Under the pieces are notes generated by a model. It was not told the origin of the DNA. It was given only the letters and a program-made list of their open reading frames with translations, and did not search any database. A stretch of 10,688 nucleotides of DNA from Clostridiales bacterium (GTDB lineage Bacteria > Bacillota > Clostridia > WRLR01), in assembly GCA_031287655.1 (NCBI GenBank), contig JAITSR010000013.1:1-10688 (forward strand), given 5' to 3'. The translations under genes were made by a program, and so were the position numbers. Shown here one piece after another: positions 1 to 6,195 of this stretch (its first letter is position 1; each line of letters starts with the position of its first letter).

Positions 1-354
1 CGTCTCGGGCGCGCCGCCGAGCGCCGCGTGGACGAACTCCCGCACGGAGACGACGCAATCCACCTCGCCGTCCTCGAGCGCCGCGGCCATATCCTCGAGC
101 GCAAGGAGCCGGAGCATCGGCTTTTTGCCGAGCTTTTCCGCGAGCATCCGCGCAAAGTCCGCCTCAAAACCGGACGCAACCTTTTTATCGTCCAAAAAAG
201 TCAGCGGGCGGCTGCTCTCATATAAGCCGACGCGCAACGTCCTGCCGGTCAAAAGCCTGCAAGAGGACACCCCCGCGATGATAAAGCAGGCGATCAGCGC
301 GAGACTCAGAACCGCGCGGAAAAGCCGTTTGAAATTGACCCTTCGATAACGCAT
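1..354 (-). CDS. Extracellular solute-binding lipoprotein, family 3-like (N-terminal part)
   Basis: An open frame of 118 codons runs from an ATG at 354 off the left edge, so only the N-terminus is seen. The start MRYRRVNFKRLF is basic. A hydrophobic stretch follows (about residues 14-29), then a lipobox VSSC with Cys32, so the mature protein should be lipid-anchored on the outer face of the membrane. The segment TLRVGLYESSRPLTF, then GFEADFARMLAEKLG and a hydrophobic/acidic DGEVDCVVS stretch, is the typical opening of family 3 periplasmic-binding domains, which commonly capture amino acids for ABC importers. Ligand and downstream partners are not visible. A sensor protein with the same domain cannot be excluded because the C-terminus is missing. 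No Shine-Dalgarno is seen before the ATG. The promoter at 362-390 would start transcription at or next to the ATG, so the message may be leaderless. Confidence 0.8.
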   Translation of the reverse strand, partial: MRYRRVNFKRLFRAVLSLALIACFIIAGVSSCRLLTGRTLRVGLYESSRPLTFLDDKKVASGFEADFARMLAEKLGKKPMLRLLALEDMAAALEDGEVDCVVSVREFVHAALGGAPET

Positions 355-361
355 ACATGCT

Positions 362-390
362 ATTTTATCACGTCTTGCCAATCAAAACAA
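362..390 (-). promoter_or_regulatory. Sigma-A-type promoter for the solute-binding lipoprotein
   Basis: On the minus strand TTGTTT (385-390) and TAAAAT (362-367) are separated by 17 bp. A TGa directly before the -10 makes it an extended -10 promoter. The predicted start at about 353-356 coincides with the ATG at 354. This is consistent with a leaderless mRNA and with the lack of a ribosome binding site. It overlaps the opposite-facing pncB promoter. Confidence 0.55.
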
Positions 391-403
391 ATTGTGGTAT
401 TGT
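375..403 (+). promoter_or_regulatory. Sigma-A-type promoter for pncB
   Basis: TTGCCA (375-380) and TATTGT (398-403) are 17 bp apart, with TGg directly before the -10. Transcription would begin near 410 and give a leader of about 70 nt before the pncB ATG. The -35 box lies inside the spacer of the divergent promoter and vice versa, so the two probably cannot be occupied together. The leader holds an 8-bp palindrome TTGCGCAA (443-450) and a small GGTTT/AAACC inverted repeat around it. I do not recognise a NiaR or NrtR operator. Confidence 0.5.
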
Positions 404-479
404 GAACACATAGCCGCTGTCTGATTCCCTTTAAAGTGCGGTTTGCGCAACAAAACCTTAGAAACGGCGGGTCATCTTT

Positions 480-1973
480 ATGGCGGGCGACAATTCCAAG
501 TCCGACGGCTGCGGGAGCGGCGGCGGCGCGTTCAACCTGACGATGCTGATGGACTTTTATGAATTTACAATGGCGAACGGTTACTTTGAGCAGGGCTTCG
601 CGGACCGGATCGCCTATTTTGACATGTTTTTCCGGCGCGTGCCGGACGACGGCGGATACGCGATCATGGCGGGCGTCGAGCAGCTGATCGAATACCTGAA
701 CGCGCTCCGGTTCAACGACGAGGACATCGCCTTCCTAAAGGGCAAGGCCGTGTTCTCCGAGGGCTTTTTGGACTATCTCAAACACTTCCGGTTCGCCTGC
801 GACGTATGGGCGGTCCCCGAGGGGATGCCGATCTTTCCGAACGAGCCGATCATCAAAGTGCGCGGCCCGATCATTCAGGCGCAGCTGATCGAGACGATGA
901 TGCTTCTCACGATCAACCACCAATGCCTGATCGCGACAAAAGCGAACCGTATCTGCCGCGCGGCGGCGGGGCGGCCCGTCTCGGAGTTCGGCTCGCGCAG
1001 GGCGCAGGGCGGGCACGGCGCGTTGATGGGCGCGCGGGCGGCGTACATCGGCGGCTGCGCGAGCACGGCGTGTACGATGGCGGAGCGCGACTTCGGCATC
1101 CCCGCGACGGGCACGATGGCGCACAGCTGGGTGCAGACCTTCGACACGGAACTCGAGGCGTTCGAGGTCTACGCGCGCCTCTATCCGGATCGCTGCGTTT
1201 TCCTCGTCGACACCTACAACGTGATCCGCTCCGGCGTGCCGAACGCGATCAAGGTCATGCGGGAGCGGCTCGTCCCGAACGGGCGGCGGCCCGTCGCGAT
1301 CCGGATCGACAGCGGGGACATCACCTACCTCTCAAAAATCGCGCGGCAAATGCTCGACGACGCGGGCTTTTCGGACTGCAAAATACTCGTCTCGAACTCG
1401 CTCGACGAATACATTATCCGCGACATCATCTCGCAGGGCGCGCGGATCGACATGTTCGGCGTCGGCGAAAAGCTGATTACGTCACGGTCCGAGCCTGTGT
1501 TCGGCGGCGTATACAAGCTCGCCGGTATCGAGGGCAAGGATGGGCGCGTGATCCCTAAGCTGAAGGTCTCCGAGAACGCCGAAAAGATCACAAGCCCCGG
1601 CAACAAGCAGGTTGTGCGGCTGTATGCGAACAAGACCGGCAAGGCGATCGCGGATGTGATCACCTTGGACGGCGAGTCGGTCGACGAGGGCGCGCCCTAC
1701 CTGATCTTCGACCCGGAAAACACTTGGAAGCGCAAGCTGATCACTGATTTTAACGCAAAGCCCCTGCTGACGCCGATCTTCCGGGGCGGCGAATGTGTCT
1801 ACGAATCCCCCCCTCTCGGCGTCATCCGCGGCTTTTGCGCCGAACAGGTCGACCGTCTGTGGGAGGAAGTCCTGCGTTTTGAGAACCCGCAGAAATATTT
1901 TGTCGACCTTTCGCAGGCGCTGTGGGATTTGAAGTATGGTATGCTGCACGAATTGTCCGGCGCGCAAAAATGA
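480..1973 (+). CDS. pncB: Nicotinate phosphoribosyltransferase
   Basis: This cytoplasmic enzyme of the Preiss-Handler NAD salvage route couples nicotinate to PRPP, with ATP hydrolysis, to give nicotinate mononucleotide. At 497 aa it has the normal length for the long bacterial/eukaryotic-like form. Recognisable blocks are NLTMLMDFYEFTMANGYF (19-36), EFGSRRAQGGHGA (169-181), GTMAHSW with His215 as the likely phosphorylated catalytic histidine, VDTYN (243-247), and the PRPP-site block RIDSGD (275-280) followed by a conserved SNSLDEY stretch. The ATG at 480 has only a weak GGCGGG upstream. The Gly/Ser-rich residues 8-16 before the family start are variable, so the exact start is slightly uncertain, but the next Met (about residue 22) falls inside the conserved block. 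It is the first gene of a rightward set; the HD-GYP gene begins 15 bp after its stop. Confidence 0.95.
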   Translation: MAGDNSKSDGCGSGGGAFNLTMLMDFYEFTMANGYFEQGFADRIAYFDMFFRRVPDDGGYAIMAGVEQLIEYLNALRFNDEDIAFLKGKAVFSEGFLDYLKHFRFACDVWAVPEGMPIFPNEPIIKVRGPIIQAQLIETMMLLTINHQCLIATKANRICRAAAGRPVSEFGSRRAQGGHGALMGARAAYIGGCASTACTMAERDFGIPATGTMAHSWVQTFDTELEAFEVYARLYPDRCVFLVDTYNVIRSGVPNAIKVMRERLVPNGRRPVAIRIDSGDITYLSKIARQMLDDAGFSDCKILVSNSLDEYIIRDIISQGARIDMFGVGEKLITSRSEPVFGGVYKLAGIEGKDGRVIPKLKVSENAEKITSPGNKQVVRLYANKTGKAIADVITLDGESVDEGAPYLIFDPENTWKRKLITDFNAKPLLTPIFRGGECVYESPPLGVIRGFCAEQVDRLWEEVLRFENPQKYFVDLSQALWDLKYGMLHELSGAQK

Positions 1974-1982
1974 TGGTACAAT
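1953..1982 (+). promoter_or_regulatory. Internal promoter at the 3' end of pncB, driving the HD-GYP gene
   Basis: TTGTCC (1953-1958), an 18-bp spacer and TACAAT (1977-1982), preceded by TGg, form an extended -10 promoter that spans the pncB stop codon. Exactly six bases separate the -10 from the ATG at 1989, so the predicted +1 falls on the A of the start codon. The only Shine-Dalgarno-like element, AGAGG at 1983-1987, lies 1 nt from the ATG. That is too close for normal use, which again suggests a leaderless message. Confidence 0.45.
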
Positions 1983-1988
1983 AGAGGT

Positions 1989-3032
1989 ATGAAAACGACG
2001 ACGATCTGGCTTGACCAGTGTATGCCGGGGATGAGAATCGCGGAGACGGTCACGAACAACTACATGGCGACCGTCGTAAACAACGGGACGATCCTCGATA
2101 CGCATATCATTGAAAAACTGAAAAATATGAACTACCAAAAGATCCGCGTCTACATCGGGACCGATCAGGAGATCGAAGACAATCCCTATGAAGCCGTCCG
2201 GCGGGAGTACGGCCAAAATGTGGATAACATGAAGGACGTCCTGCATAATCTGACCGTCGGCAAGGCGCTGGACATCTCTACGATCGACGAAATTTCAAGT
2301 TCGATGTTCAGACGCCGGGAGGACGTCGTCGGGATTCTCTCCTGTCTGAATCAGGTGCGCGATGCGGACGAGTATACCTATTCGCACTGCCTGAACGTCG
2401 CCTTTATTTGCCTTTTGATCGCCAAATGGCTCAATTACAGCGAGACGTCGTACAACGAGGTGCTGGAGGCCGGGCTGCTGCACGACGTCGGCAAGTGCCG
2501 CGTTCCGGCGGAGATTCTGAACAAGCCCGCGCGCCTGACGCCCGCTGAATTTGCCGAGATGAAAAAGCATCCGGTCTACGGGTATCAGATGCTCGAGGGC
2601 GTAGCCGACGTGCGCGCGACCTCCGCGCTGGCCGCGCTCGAGCACCACGAAAAGACGGATGGCACCGGTTACCCCTTCGGCCTGCATGGAAAAAAGATTC
2701 ACCCGTTCGGCAAAATCTGCGCGGTCGCGGACATCTATGACGCGATGACGTCAAACCGCGTCTACCACAAAAAAGAGAGCCCGTTCGAGGTGTTTCGGAT
2801 ACTCGAGGATTTGGCGTTCGGGAGCCTCGATCCGACGATCGTCGTCTCCTTTCTGCAAAACCTCGCGGGCTATTACATCGGCGACCGCGCGCTGCTGTCC
2901 AACGGACAGGAGGGGCTCGTCGTCTTTATCAACCCGCGTTCGATCTCGCGCCCCGTGATCCAGACGAGCGACGGTCTGGTCAACCTCGACGACTCGGAAA
3001 ACCACAGTCTGATCGTGAGCCAGCTGCTATGA
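1989..3032 (+). CDS. HD-GYP domain cyclic-di-GMP phosphodiesterase
   Basis: This 347-aa cytoplasmic protein probably hydrolyses cyclic di-GMP. Residues 1-57 form the small N-terminal module common in clostridial HD-GYP proteins (CMPGMRIAETV, then NGTILDTHIIEKLKNM). The HD-GYP domain covers about 125-285 and all expected residues are present: His133, HD at 165-166 (LLHDVGK), His194 (KKHPVYGY), His219-His220 with HHEKTDGTGYP (219-229, intact GYP), and Asp248 (VADIYDAM). Residues about 288-347 (YYIGDRALLSNGQEG, then FINPRSISRP) match the beta-rich tail often seen in these proteins. There is no receiver, PAS or membrane segment, so the input signal is unknown. The start at 1989 is favoured because the N-terminal module needs it; the alternative ATG at 2022 cuts into it. 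The stop overlaps the next gene as ATGA. Confidence 0.93.
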   Translation: MKTTTIWLDQCMPGMRIAETVTNNYMATVVNNGTILDTHIIEKLKNMNYQKIRVYIGTDQEIEDNPYEAVRREYGQNVDNMKDVLHNLTVGKALDISTIDEISSSMFRRREDVVGILSCLNQVRDADEYTYSHCLNVAFICLLIAKWLNYSETSYNEVLEAGLLHDVGKCRVPAEILNKPARLTPAEFAEMKKHPVYGYQMLEGVADVRATSALAALEHHEKTDGTGYPFGLHGKKIHPFGKICAVADIYDAMTSNRVYHKKESPFEVFRILEDLAFGSLDPTIVVSFLQNLAGYYIGDRALLSNGQEGLVVFINPRSISRPVIQTSDGLVNLDDSENHSLIVSQLL

Positions 3033-4045
3033 CGCGGACTCGGATTCGGGCAGGCGCGCGGACGCGTACACATTCGCCGATTCTTCTCTTGCTGAGCCTT
3101 CCCTTGCTGATCGCGCTCTTCGGCCTTGTCGGCTGCGGCGGTCGAACGGCGCCGGACGGCGCGGCGGCGGATCCCCCGGACGGCGGTCGCCTCTCGGTCT
3201 GCGCAAGTTTTTACCCGATGTACGACTTTGCGCAAAAGATCGGCGGTCAACACGCGACTGTGACCAATATTGTGCCTCCGGGCATGGAACCGCATGACTG
3301 GGAGCCCTCCGTCACGGACATCGCGCGGCTGGAGGGCGCGGACATCCTGATTCTGAACGGCCTCGGGATCGAGCACTGGGCGAAAACCGTTTTGCAGTCG
3401 CTTGAAAACAAAAATTTGATTGTTGTGACGACCTCGGACGCGCTCACGCCGCGTGAAAGCGCGACCGACGGGCAAAGCGGCGGCGCGGCGGCGATCAACG
3501 GAGACGGCGGCGATGAAGACGGCGAGGGCGACCCGCATGTCTGGCTCGACCCGATGAACGCAAAGGCGCAGATGTCCGCGATCAAAGACGCGTTCGCGCG
3601 CGCGGACCCCGCCCATCAAAACGACTATGAGGCAAATTTCACAGAATACGCGGACAAACTCGACGCGCTCGACCGGGAATTTCGCCACGCGCTCGCGGAC
3701 GCAAAAAGCCGCGACATCATCGTCGCGCATCAGAGCTTTGGCTACCTGTGTACGGCCTACGGCCTGACCCAGACCGCGATCGAGGGGCTCTCGCCGGATT
3801 CCGAGCCCTCTCCCCGGCGTATGGCGGAGATCATCGACTTTGCGAAAACGCGCGGCGTCAGGGTGATTTTCTTTGAGGAACTTGTGGACCCCAAGGTCGC
3901 GCGCGCGATCGCGGACGCGGCGGGTGTGGGAACGCTTGCGCTGAACCCGCTTGAAAGTCTCGGGGAGACGGAACTCGCGGCGGGAGAGGACTATTTTTCC
4001 ATTATGCGAAAAAACCTGTCCGCCCTCGTCGCCGCGCTGTGCTGA
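3029..4045 (+). CDS. znuA: ZnuA/TroA-type metal-binding lipoprotein (zinc or manganese ABC importer)
   Basis: This is a 338-aa cluster A-I (PF01297-like) solute-binding protein. An Arg-rich N-terminus and hydrophobic segment (18-35) end in the lipobox LVGC (Cys36), so it is an extracellular lipoprotein. Metal ligands fit the family: His89 (GMEPHDWEP), His170 (DPHVWLDP), His234 (AHQSFGYL), and an acidic residue in FFEELVDP (Glu283/Glu284 or Asp287). The conserved TAIEGLSPDSEPSP block is intact. The flexible loop before the second histidine is Gly/Asp/Glu-rich (about 146-168) rather than the His-rich loop usual in zinc-specific members, so zinc versus manganese is left open. Translation starts at the ATGA overlap with the HD-GYP gene and has no clear Shine-Dalgarno, which suggests termination-reinitiation. 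No ABC ATPase or permease follows, so its transporter partners must be encoded elsewhere. Confidence 0.9.
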   Translation: MTRTRIRAGARTRTHSPILLLLSLPLLIALFGLVGCGGRTAPDGAAADPPDGGRLSVCASFYPMYDFAQKIGGQHATVTNIVPPGMEPHDWEPSVTDIARLEGADILILNGLGIEHWAKTVLQSLENKNLIVVTTSDALTPRESATDGQSGGAAAINGDGGDEDGEGDPHVWLDPMNAKAQMSAIKDAFARADPAHQNDYEANFTEYADKLDALDREFRHALADAKSRDIIVAHQSFGYLCTAYGLTQTAIEGLSPDSEPSPRRMAEIIDFAKTRGVRVIFFEELVDPKVARAIADAAGVGTLALNPLESLGETELAAGEDYFSIMRKNLSALVAALC

Positions 4046-4055
4046 CTCGTGCCGT

Positions 4056-5276
4056 TTATTGCCGTTCCAAAAGCTCCGGTTTGTAAATAAACGCGGTGCA
4101 TTTGAGCATACCGTTATATAATTTTCGGCGCTTTGCAGCGCCCCGCCCGATCAGAGACTCAAAATCCTCATGCGCGCTGATCACACACCAACCCCACCGC
4201 CGAAACGCGGTGAGCGCCTCCTTCCCCCACGCGCGGCAGGCCTCGCGCGCGTCCTCGACCTCTATGAGCCGCTCGCCATACGGCGGGTTCGCCACAATGC
4301 TCCCGCGCTCCGGGAACGCGATGTCAAGCTCCCGGAACCGTTCGTGATCCGGGCGCGTGTCCTTTGCGTCCATCTGAAAGAAGCGCACGAGTTCCGATAC
4401 CCCGGCCTTTTTCGCGTTCTGCCGGGCGATCGTGACCGCGCGGCGCTCAAGGTCGCTGCCGACGAGCATACGGCTCTCGCCCGACCCATTGCCCGCCGCC
4501 GGGCCATCTGCCCCGCCGCCCCGCGCCAAGTCCCGCGCAAGACTGCGCGCCTCTTCCCGCGCGGCCGCCCAGAGCGCTTTATCGGGAAGACCCCAATCCT
4601 CGGCGGCAAAGCGCCGAAAAAGCCCCGGCGCGCGATTCGCCTCGATCAGCGCAGCCTCGATCACAAGCGTCCCTGAGCCGCAAAACGGGTCCCAAAGACC
4701 CGTTCCGGGCCGCCATCCGGACAGCTTGACCAGCGCGGCCGCAAGCGTCTCCCGAATCGGCGCCAGCGTCGAATCCGCGCGATAGCCGCGCTTGTGCAGT
4801 CCCTCGCCCGAGGTGTCGACGTAGAGTGTGACCCTGTCCCGGATCAGGTTGAAGTGGACGCGGTAGAGAGCTCCGGTCTCGGGGAGGCGCTCGACGCGGA
4901 CTTTGCGTTTCATCGCCTCGACGATCGCTTTTTTTAAGATCGCCTGACAGTCCGGCACGCTGTGCAGCTTCGACGAGAGGCTGTGTCCGTTCACGGGGAA
5001 GGCCGCGTCCGCGGGCAGCAGCGCAGGCCATGGCAGCGCCTTTGTTCGCTCAAAGAGCTCGTCAAACGTCACGGCGGAAAAGTCGCCCATCTTGATCTGC
5101 ACGCGCTCGCCGACGCGCAGCCACAGATTGCTGCGGCAGATCGCCATGTCGTCGCCGCGGAACGTAACGCGCCCGTCCTCGACCCGCTCGGTCGCATACC
5201 CCAAGTCGCGCACCTCGCGCGCGGCAAGGCTCTCCAATCCAAAAAGCGTCGGGACAGACAGCAGCCAGTCACTCAT
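4056..5276 (-). CDS. rlmL: RlmL-type 23S rRNA guanine-N2 methyltransferase (THUMP plus class I SAM methyltransferase)
   Basis: This 406-aa cytoplasmic enzyme resembles E. coli RlmL N-terminal half and B. subtilis YpsC, which are associated with m2G at position 2445 of 23S rRNA. It begins LSVPTLFGLESLAAREV, a family hallmark, followed by a THUMP region (about 45-155). The methyltransferase domain has SAM motif I DPFCGSGT (196-203) and the catalytic NPPYGERL (330-337). A Gly/Ala-rich insertion lies between these (about 245-265) and looks disordered. The frame is open back to 5444, but the extra 56 residues are Arg/Ala-rich and overlap the coding tail of the upstream gene. The ATG at 5276 gives the family N-terminus and has GGGAGG (5286-5291) 9 nt before it. 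It overlaps the XpaC gene by 8 bp (ATGAGTGA), implying coupling. Only 10 bp separate its stop from the convergent znuA stop. Confidence 0.92.
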   Translation of the reverse strand: MSDWLLSVPTLFGLESLAAREVRDLGYATERVEDGRVTFRGDDMAICRSNLWLRVGERVQIKMGDFSAVTFDELFERTKALPWPALLPADAAFPVNGHSLSSKLHSVPDCQAILKKAIVEAMKRKVRVERLPETGALYRVHFNLIRDRVTLYVDTSGEGLHKRGYRADSTLAPIRETLAAALVKLSGWRPGTGLWDPFCGSGTLVIEAALIEANRAPGLFRRFAAEDWGLPDKALWAAAREEARSLARDLARGGGADGPAAGNGSGESRMLVGSDLERRAVTIARQNAKKAGVSELVRFFQMDAKDTRPDHERFRELDIAFPERGSIVANPPYGERLIEVEDAREACRAWGKEALTAFRRWGWCVISAHEDFESLIGRGAAKRRKLYNGMLKCTAFIYKPELLERQ

Positions 5277-5973
5277 GCCGCGCCGCCTCCCTCTCGCGCC
5301 CGCGGCTTTCCTCTCCGGCCTCGCCCTCGCGGCCGTCCGCTTCCGCAGCTCCTTCGCGCCCGCCCACGCCCACGCTTTCTTTCTCCCGCTCACCTTCCCG
5401 GCCGTCCGCCCCGAGGCCCTCGCTGAGGTCCGCGCCGCCGTCAATCAAGCCGTCCTCCCGGAGCGAGCGCGAAAACACCTTGATCTCCGCGTCGATGTCG
5501 ATGATGCTGTCGCTCGCCATCGCGTCGAGCTGCTTTTGAAACGCGGCGTCGACATCCGCGATCAGGGCTTCGAGGTTCCGCTTCGTCTCCGCGACGGCCC
5601 CCTCCGACACCCCCTTGCCGCCCAGCGCGTCATAGTCCTCGATCAGTTTTGTCAGCACCGGGAGGTAGTAACTCAAAAAAAAGCGCACGTCGCTGACCAT
5701 CGCGGGCTTCCTGCCGAGCAGCATCAGAATCTCCGCGGCGGTGCGGCTGATCTTCCGTATCCGCTCCGCAACGGCCTCGTCCTCAAACCGGTTGGCAAAA
5801 AAGCCGAGTCGGCTGATCTTCTGCCTGCTCTCGCGCAAAAGCTCGTTCGTCTCGGCGGAGACCGGCGGGGGCTGCGCCTTCTTTTTCCGTAGCGCCAAAA
5901 GGATCGCCGCGATCACAATAACCGACGCGGCAATCGGCAAAAGCGTAGAGACAAGAAAGTTCAAAAAATTCAC
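5269..5973 (-). CDS. xpaC: XpaC-family (5-bromo-4-chloroindolyl phosphate hydrolysis) membrane protein
   Basis: This is a 234-aa protein from a GTG start. Residues 7-28 are a single membrane segment followed by RKKK, so the body should be cytoplasmic. The soluble part is helical and carries the family pattern as I know it (PF10112): KISRTAAEIL (74-83), FFLSYYLPVLTKLIEDY (98-114), and DIDAEIKVFSRSLREDGL (159-176). The biochemical role of the family is unclear; the name comes from an indicator-hydrolysis phenotype. The last 58 residues (177-234) are a Gly/Glu/Arg low-complexity tail with two ADGREGE repeats, unusual for the family. The frame stays open upstream to 6057, but that would begin inside the promoter. 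The GTG at 5973 has GAGAGG (5980-5985) with ideal 6-nt spacing. The family often sits beside a TelA-type gene; here it precedes rlmL instead. Confidence 0.8.
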   Translation of the reverse strand: MNFLNFLVSTLLPIAASVIVIAAILLALRKKKAQPPPVSAETNELLRESRQKISRLGFFANRFEDEAVAERIRKISRTAAEILMLLGRKPAMVSDVRFFLSYYLPVLTKLIEDYDALGGKGVSEGAVAETKRNLEALIADVDAAFQKQLDAMASDSIIDIDAEIKVFSRSLREDGLIDGGADLSEGLGADGREGEREKESVGVGGREGAAEADGREGEAGEESRGREREAARHE

Positions 5974-5979
5974 GGCGGA

Positions 5980-5985
5980 CCTCTC
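5980..5985 (-). promoter_or_regulatory. Ribosome binding site that fixes the XpaC start
   Basis: GAGAGG on the minus strand, 6 nt before the GTG at 5973. No comparable site precedes the longer ATG-like candidates upstream, and the leader from the promoter at 6029-6057 would start about 50 nt before this GTG. Confidence 0.7.
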
Positions 5986-6028
5986 AAATTTAGGATTTGT
6001 AACAGATCGATTGCAAAACTTTTTCCTT

Positions 6029-6057
6029 ATCTTATCATTTCCAAGTGATTTGTTCAA
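6029..6057 (-). promoter_or_regulatory. Promoter of the xpaC-rlmL pair
   Basis: On the minus strand TTGAAC (6052-6057), a 17-bp spacer and TAAGAT (6029-6034), with TGa just before the -10. The predicted start is near 6022, giving a leader of about 50 nt to the GTG at 5973. Both hexamers are identical to those of the divergent mecA promoter. Confidence 0.65.
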
Positions 6058-6068
6058 ACGGCTTGAAC
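6052..6068. promoter_or_regulatory. Palindrome formed by two back-to-back -35 boxes; candidate operator
   Basis: GTTCAA, 5 bp, TTGAAC: a perfect 6-bp inverted repeat centred on 6060 in which each arm is the -35 hexamer of one divergent promoter. The two -10 boxes lie exactly 26 bp from the centre on each side. It could bind a dimeric regulator of both genes, or it may simply reflect two identical promoters. No known operator consensus is recognised. Confidence 0.5.
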
Positions 6069-6091
6069 TTTTTGTTTCACTCAGATAAGAT
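6063..6091 (+). promoter_or_regulatory. Promoter of mecA
   Basis: TTGAAC (6063-6068), 17 bp, TAAGAT (6086-6091). Transcription would start near 6098, leaving a leader of about 100 nt before the mecA start. The -10 lacks the upstream TG that the opposite promoter has. The octamer GATAAGAT covers the -10 here and, inverted, at 6029-6036. Confidence 0.6.
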
Positions 6092-6181
6092 TGAGGTAAA
6101 TAACAAGAAAAGCAACCTCGAGTCGGAACGCGCGATTCGTGTTTATGCCAACGCAGGGCAGCCGGATTTCCGAATAAACAC
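6091..6181 (+). promoter_or_regulatory. mecA leader with two possible hairpins
   Basis: Two inverted repeats lie in the predicted leader. The first is TTGAGGT (6091-6097) with ACCTCGA (6115-6121), 7 bp including one G-U pair and a 17-nt loop. The second is GTGTTTAT (6139-6146) with ATAAACAC (6174-6181), 8 bp perfect with a 27-nt loop. The second ends just before the ribosome binding region. Loops are long and no riboswitch class is recognised, so this may be chance. Confidence 0.25.
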
Positions 6182-6195
6182 TAAAAATAGGTCGG

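Noticed and set aside
1482..2246. Minus-strand frame of 254 codons across pncB and the HD-GYP gene
   Set aside because: Antisense shadow of two well-supported genes; no domain, no start signal.
2873..3730. Minus-strand frame of 285 codons across HD-GYP and znuA
   Set aside because: Arg/Val-rich antisense translation typical of GC-rich coding DNA; no recognisable domain.
4046..4055. Terminator between convergent znuA and rlmL
   Set aside because: Only 10 bp separate the stops and no stable hairpin with a T-run is visible there; any terminators would lie inside the opposite gene.
5277..5444. N-terminal extension of RlmL by 56 residues
   Set aside because: It lacks the family N-terminus, is Arg/Ala low complexity and overlaps the XpaC tail. 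The ATG at 5276 has a good ribosome binding site and a family-typical start.
5974..6057. Longer XpaC start at 6057
   Set aside because: It would begin in the -35 box of the gene's own promoter and has no ribosome binding site. The GTG at 5973 has one at ideal spacing.
6145..6177. Ten-codon upstream ORF in the mecA leader
   Set aside because: No Shine-Dalgarno and no recognisable leader-peptide codon bias; likely chance.
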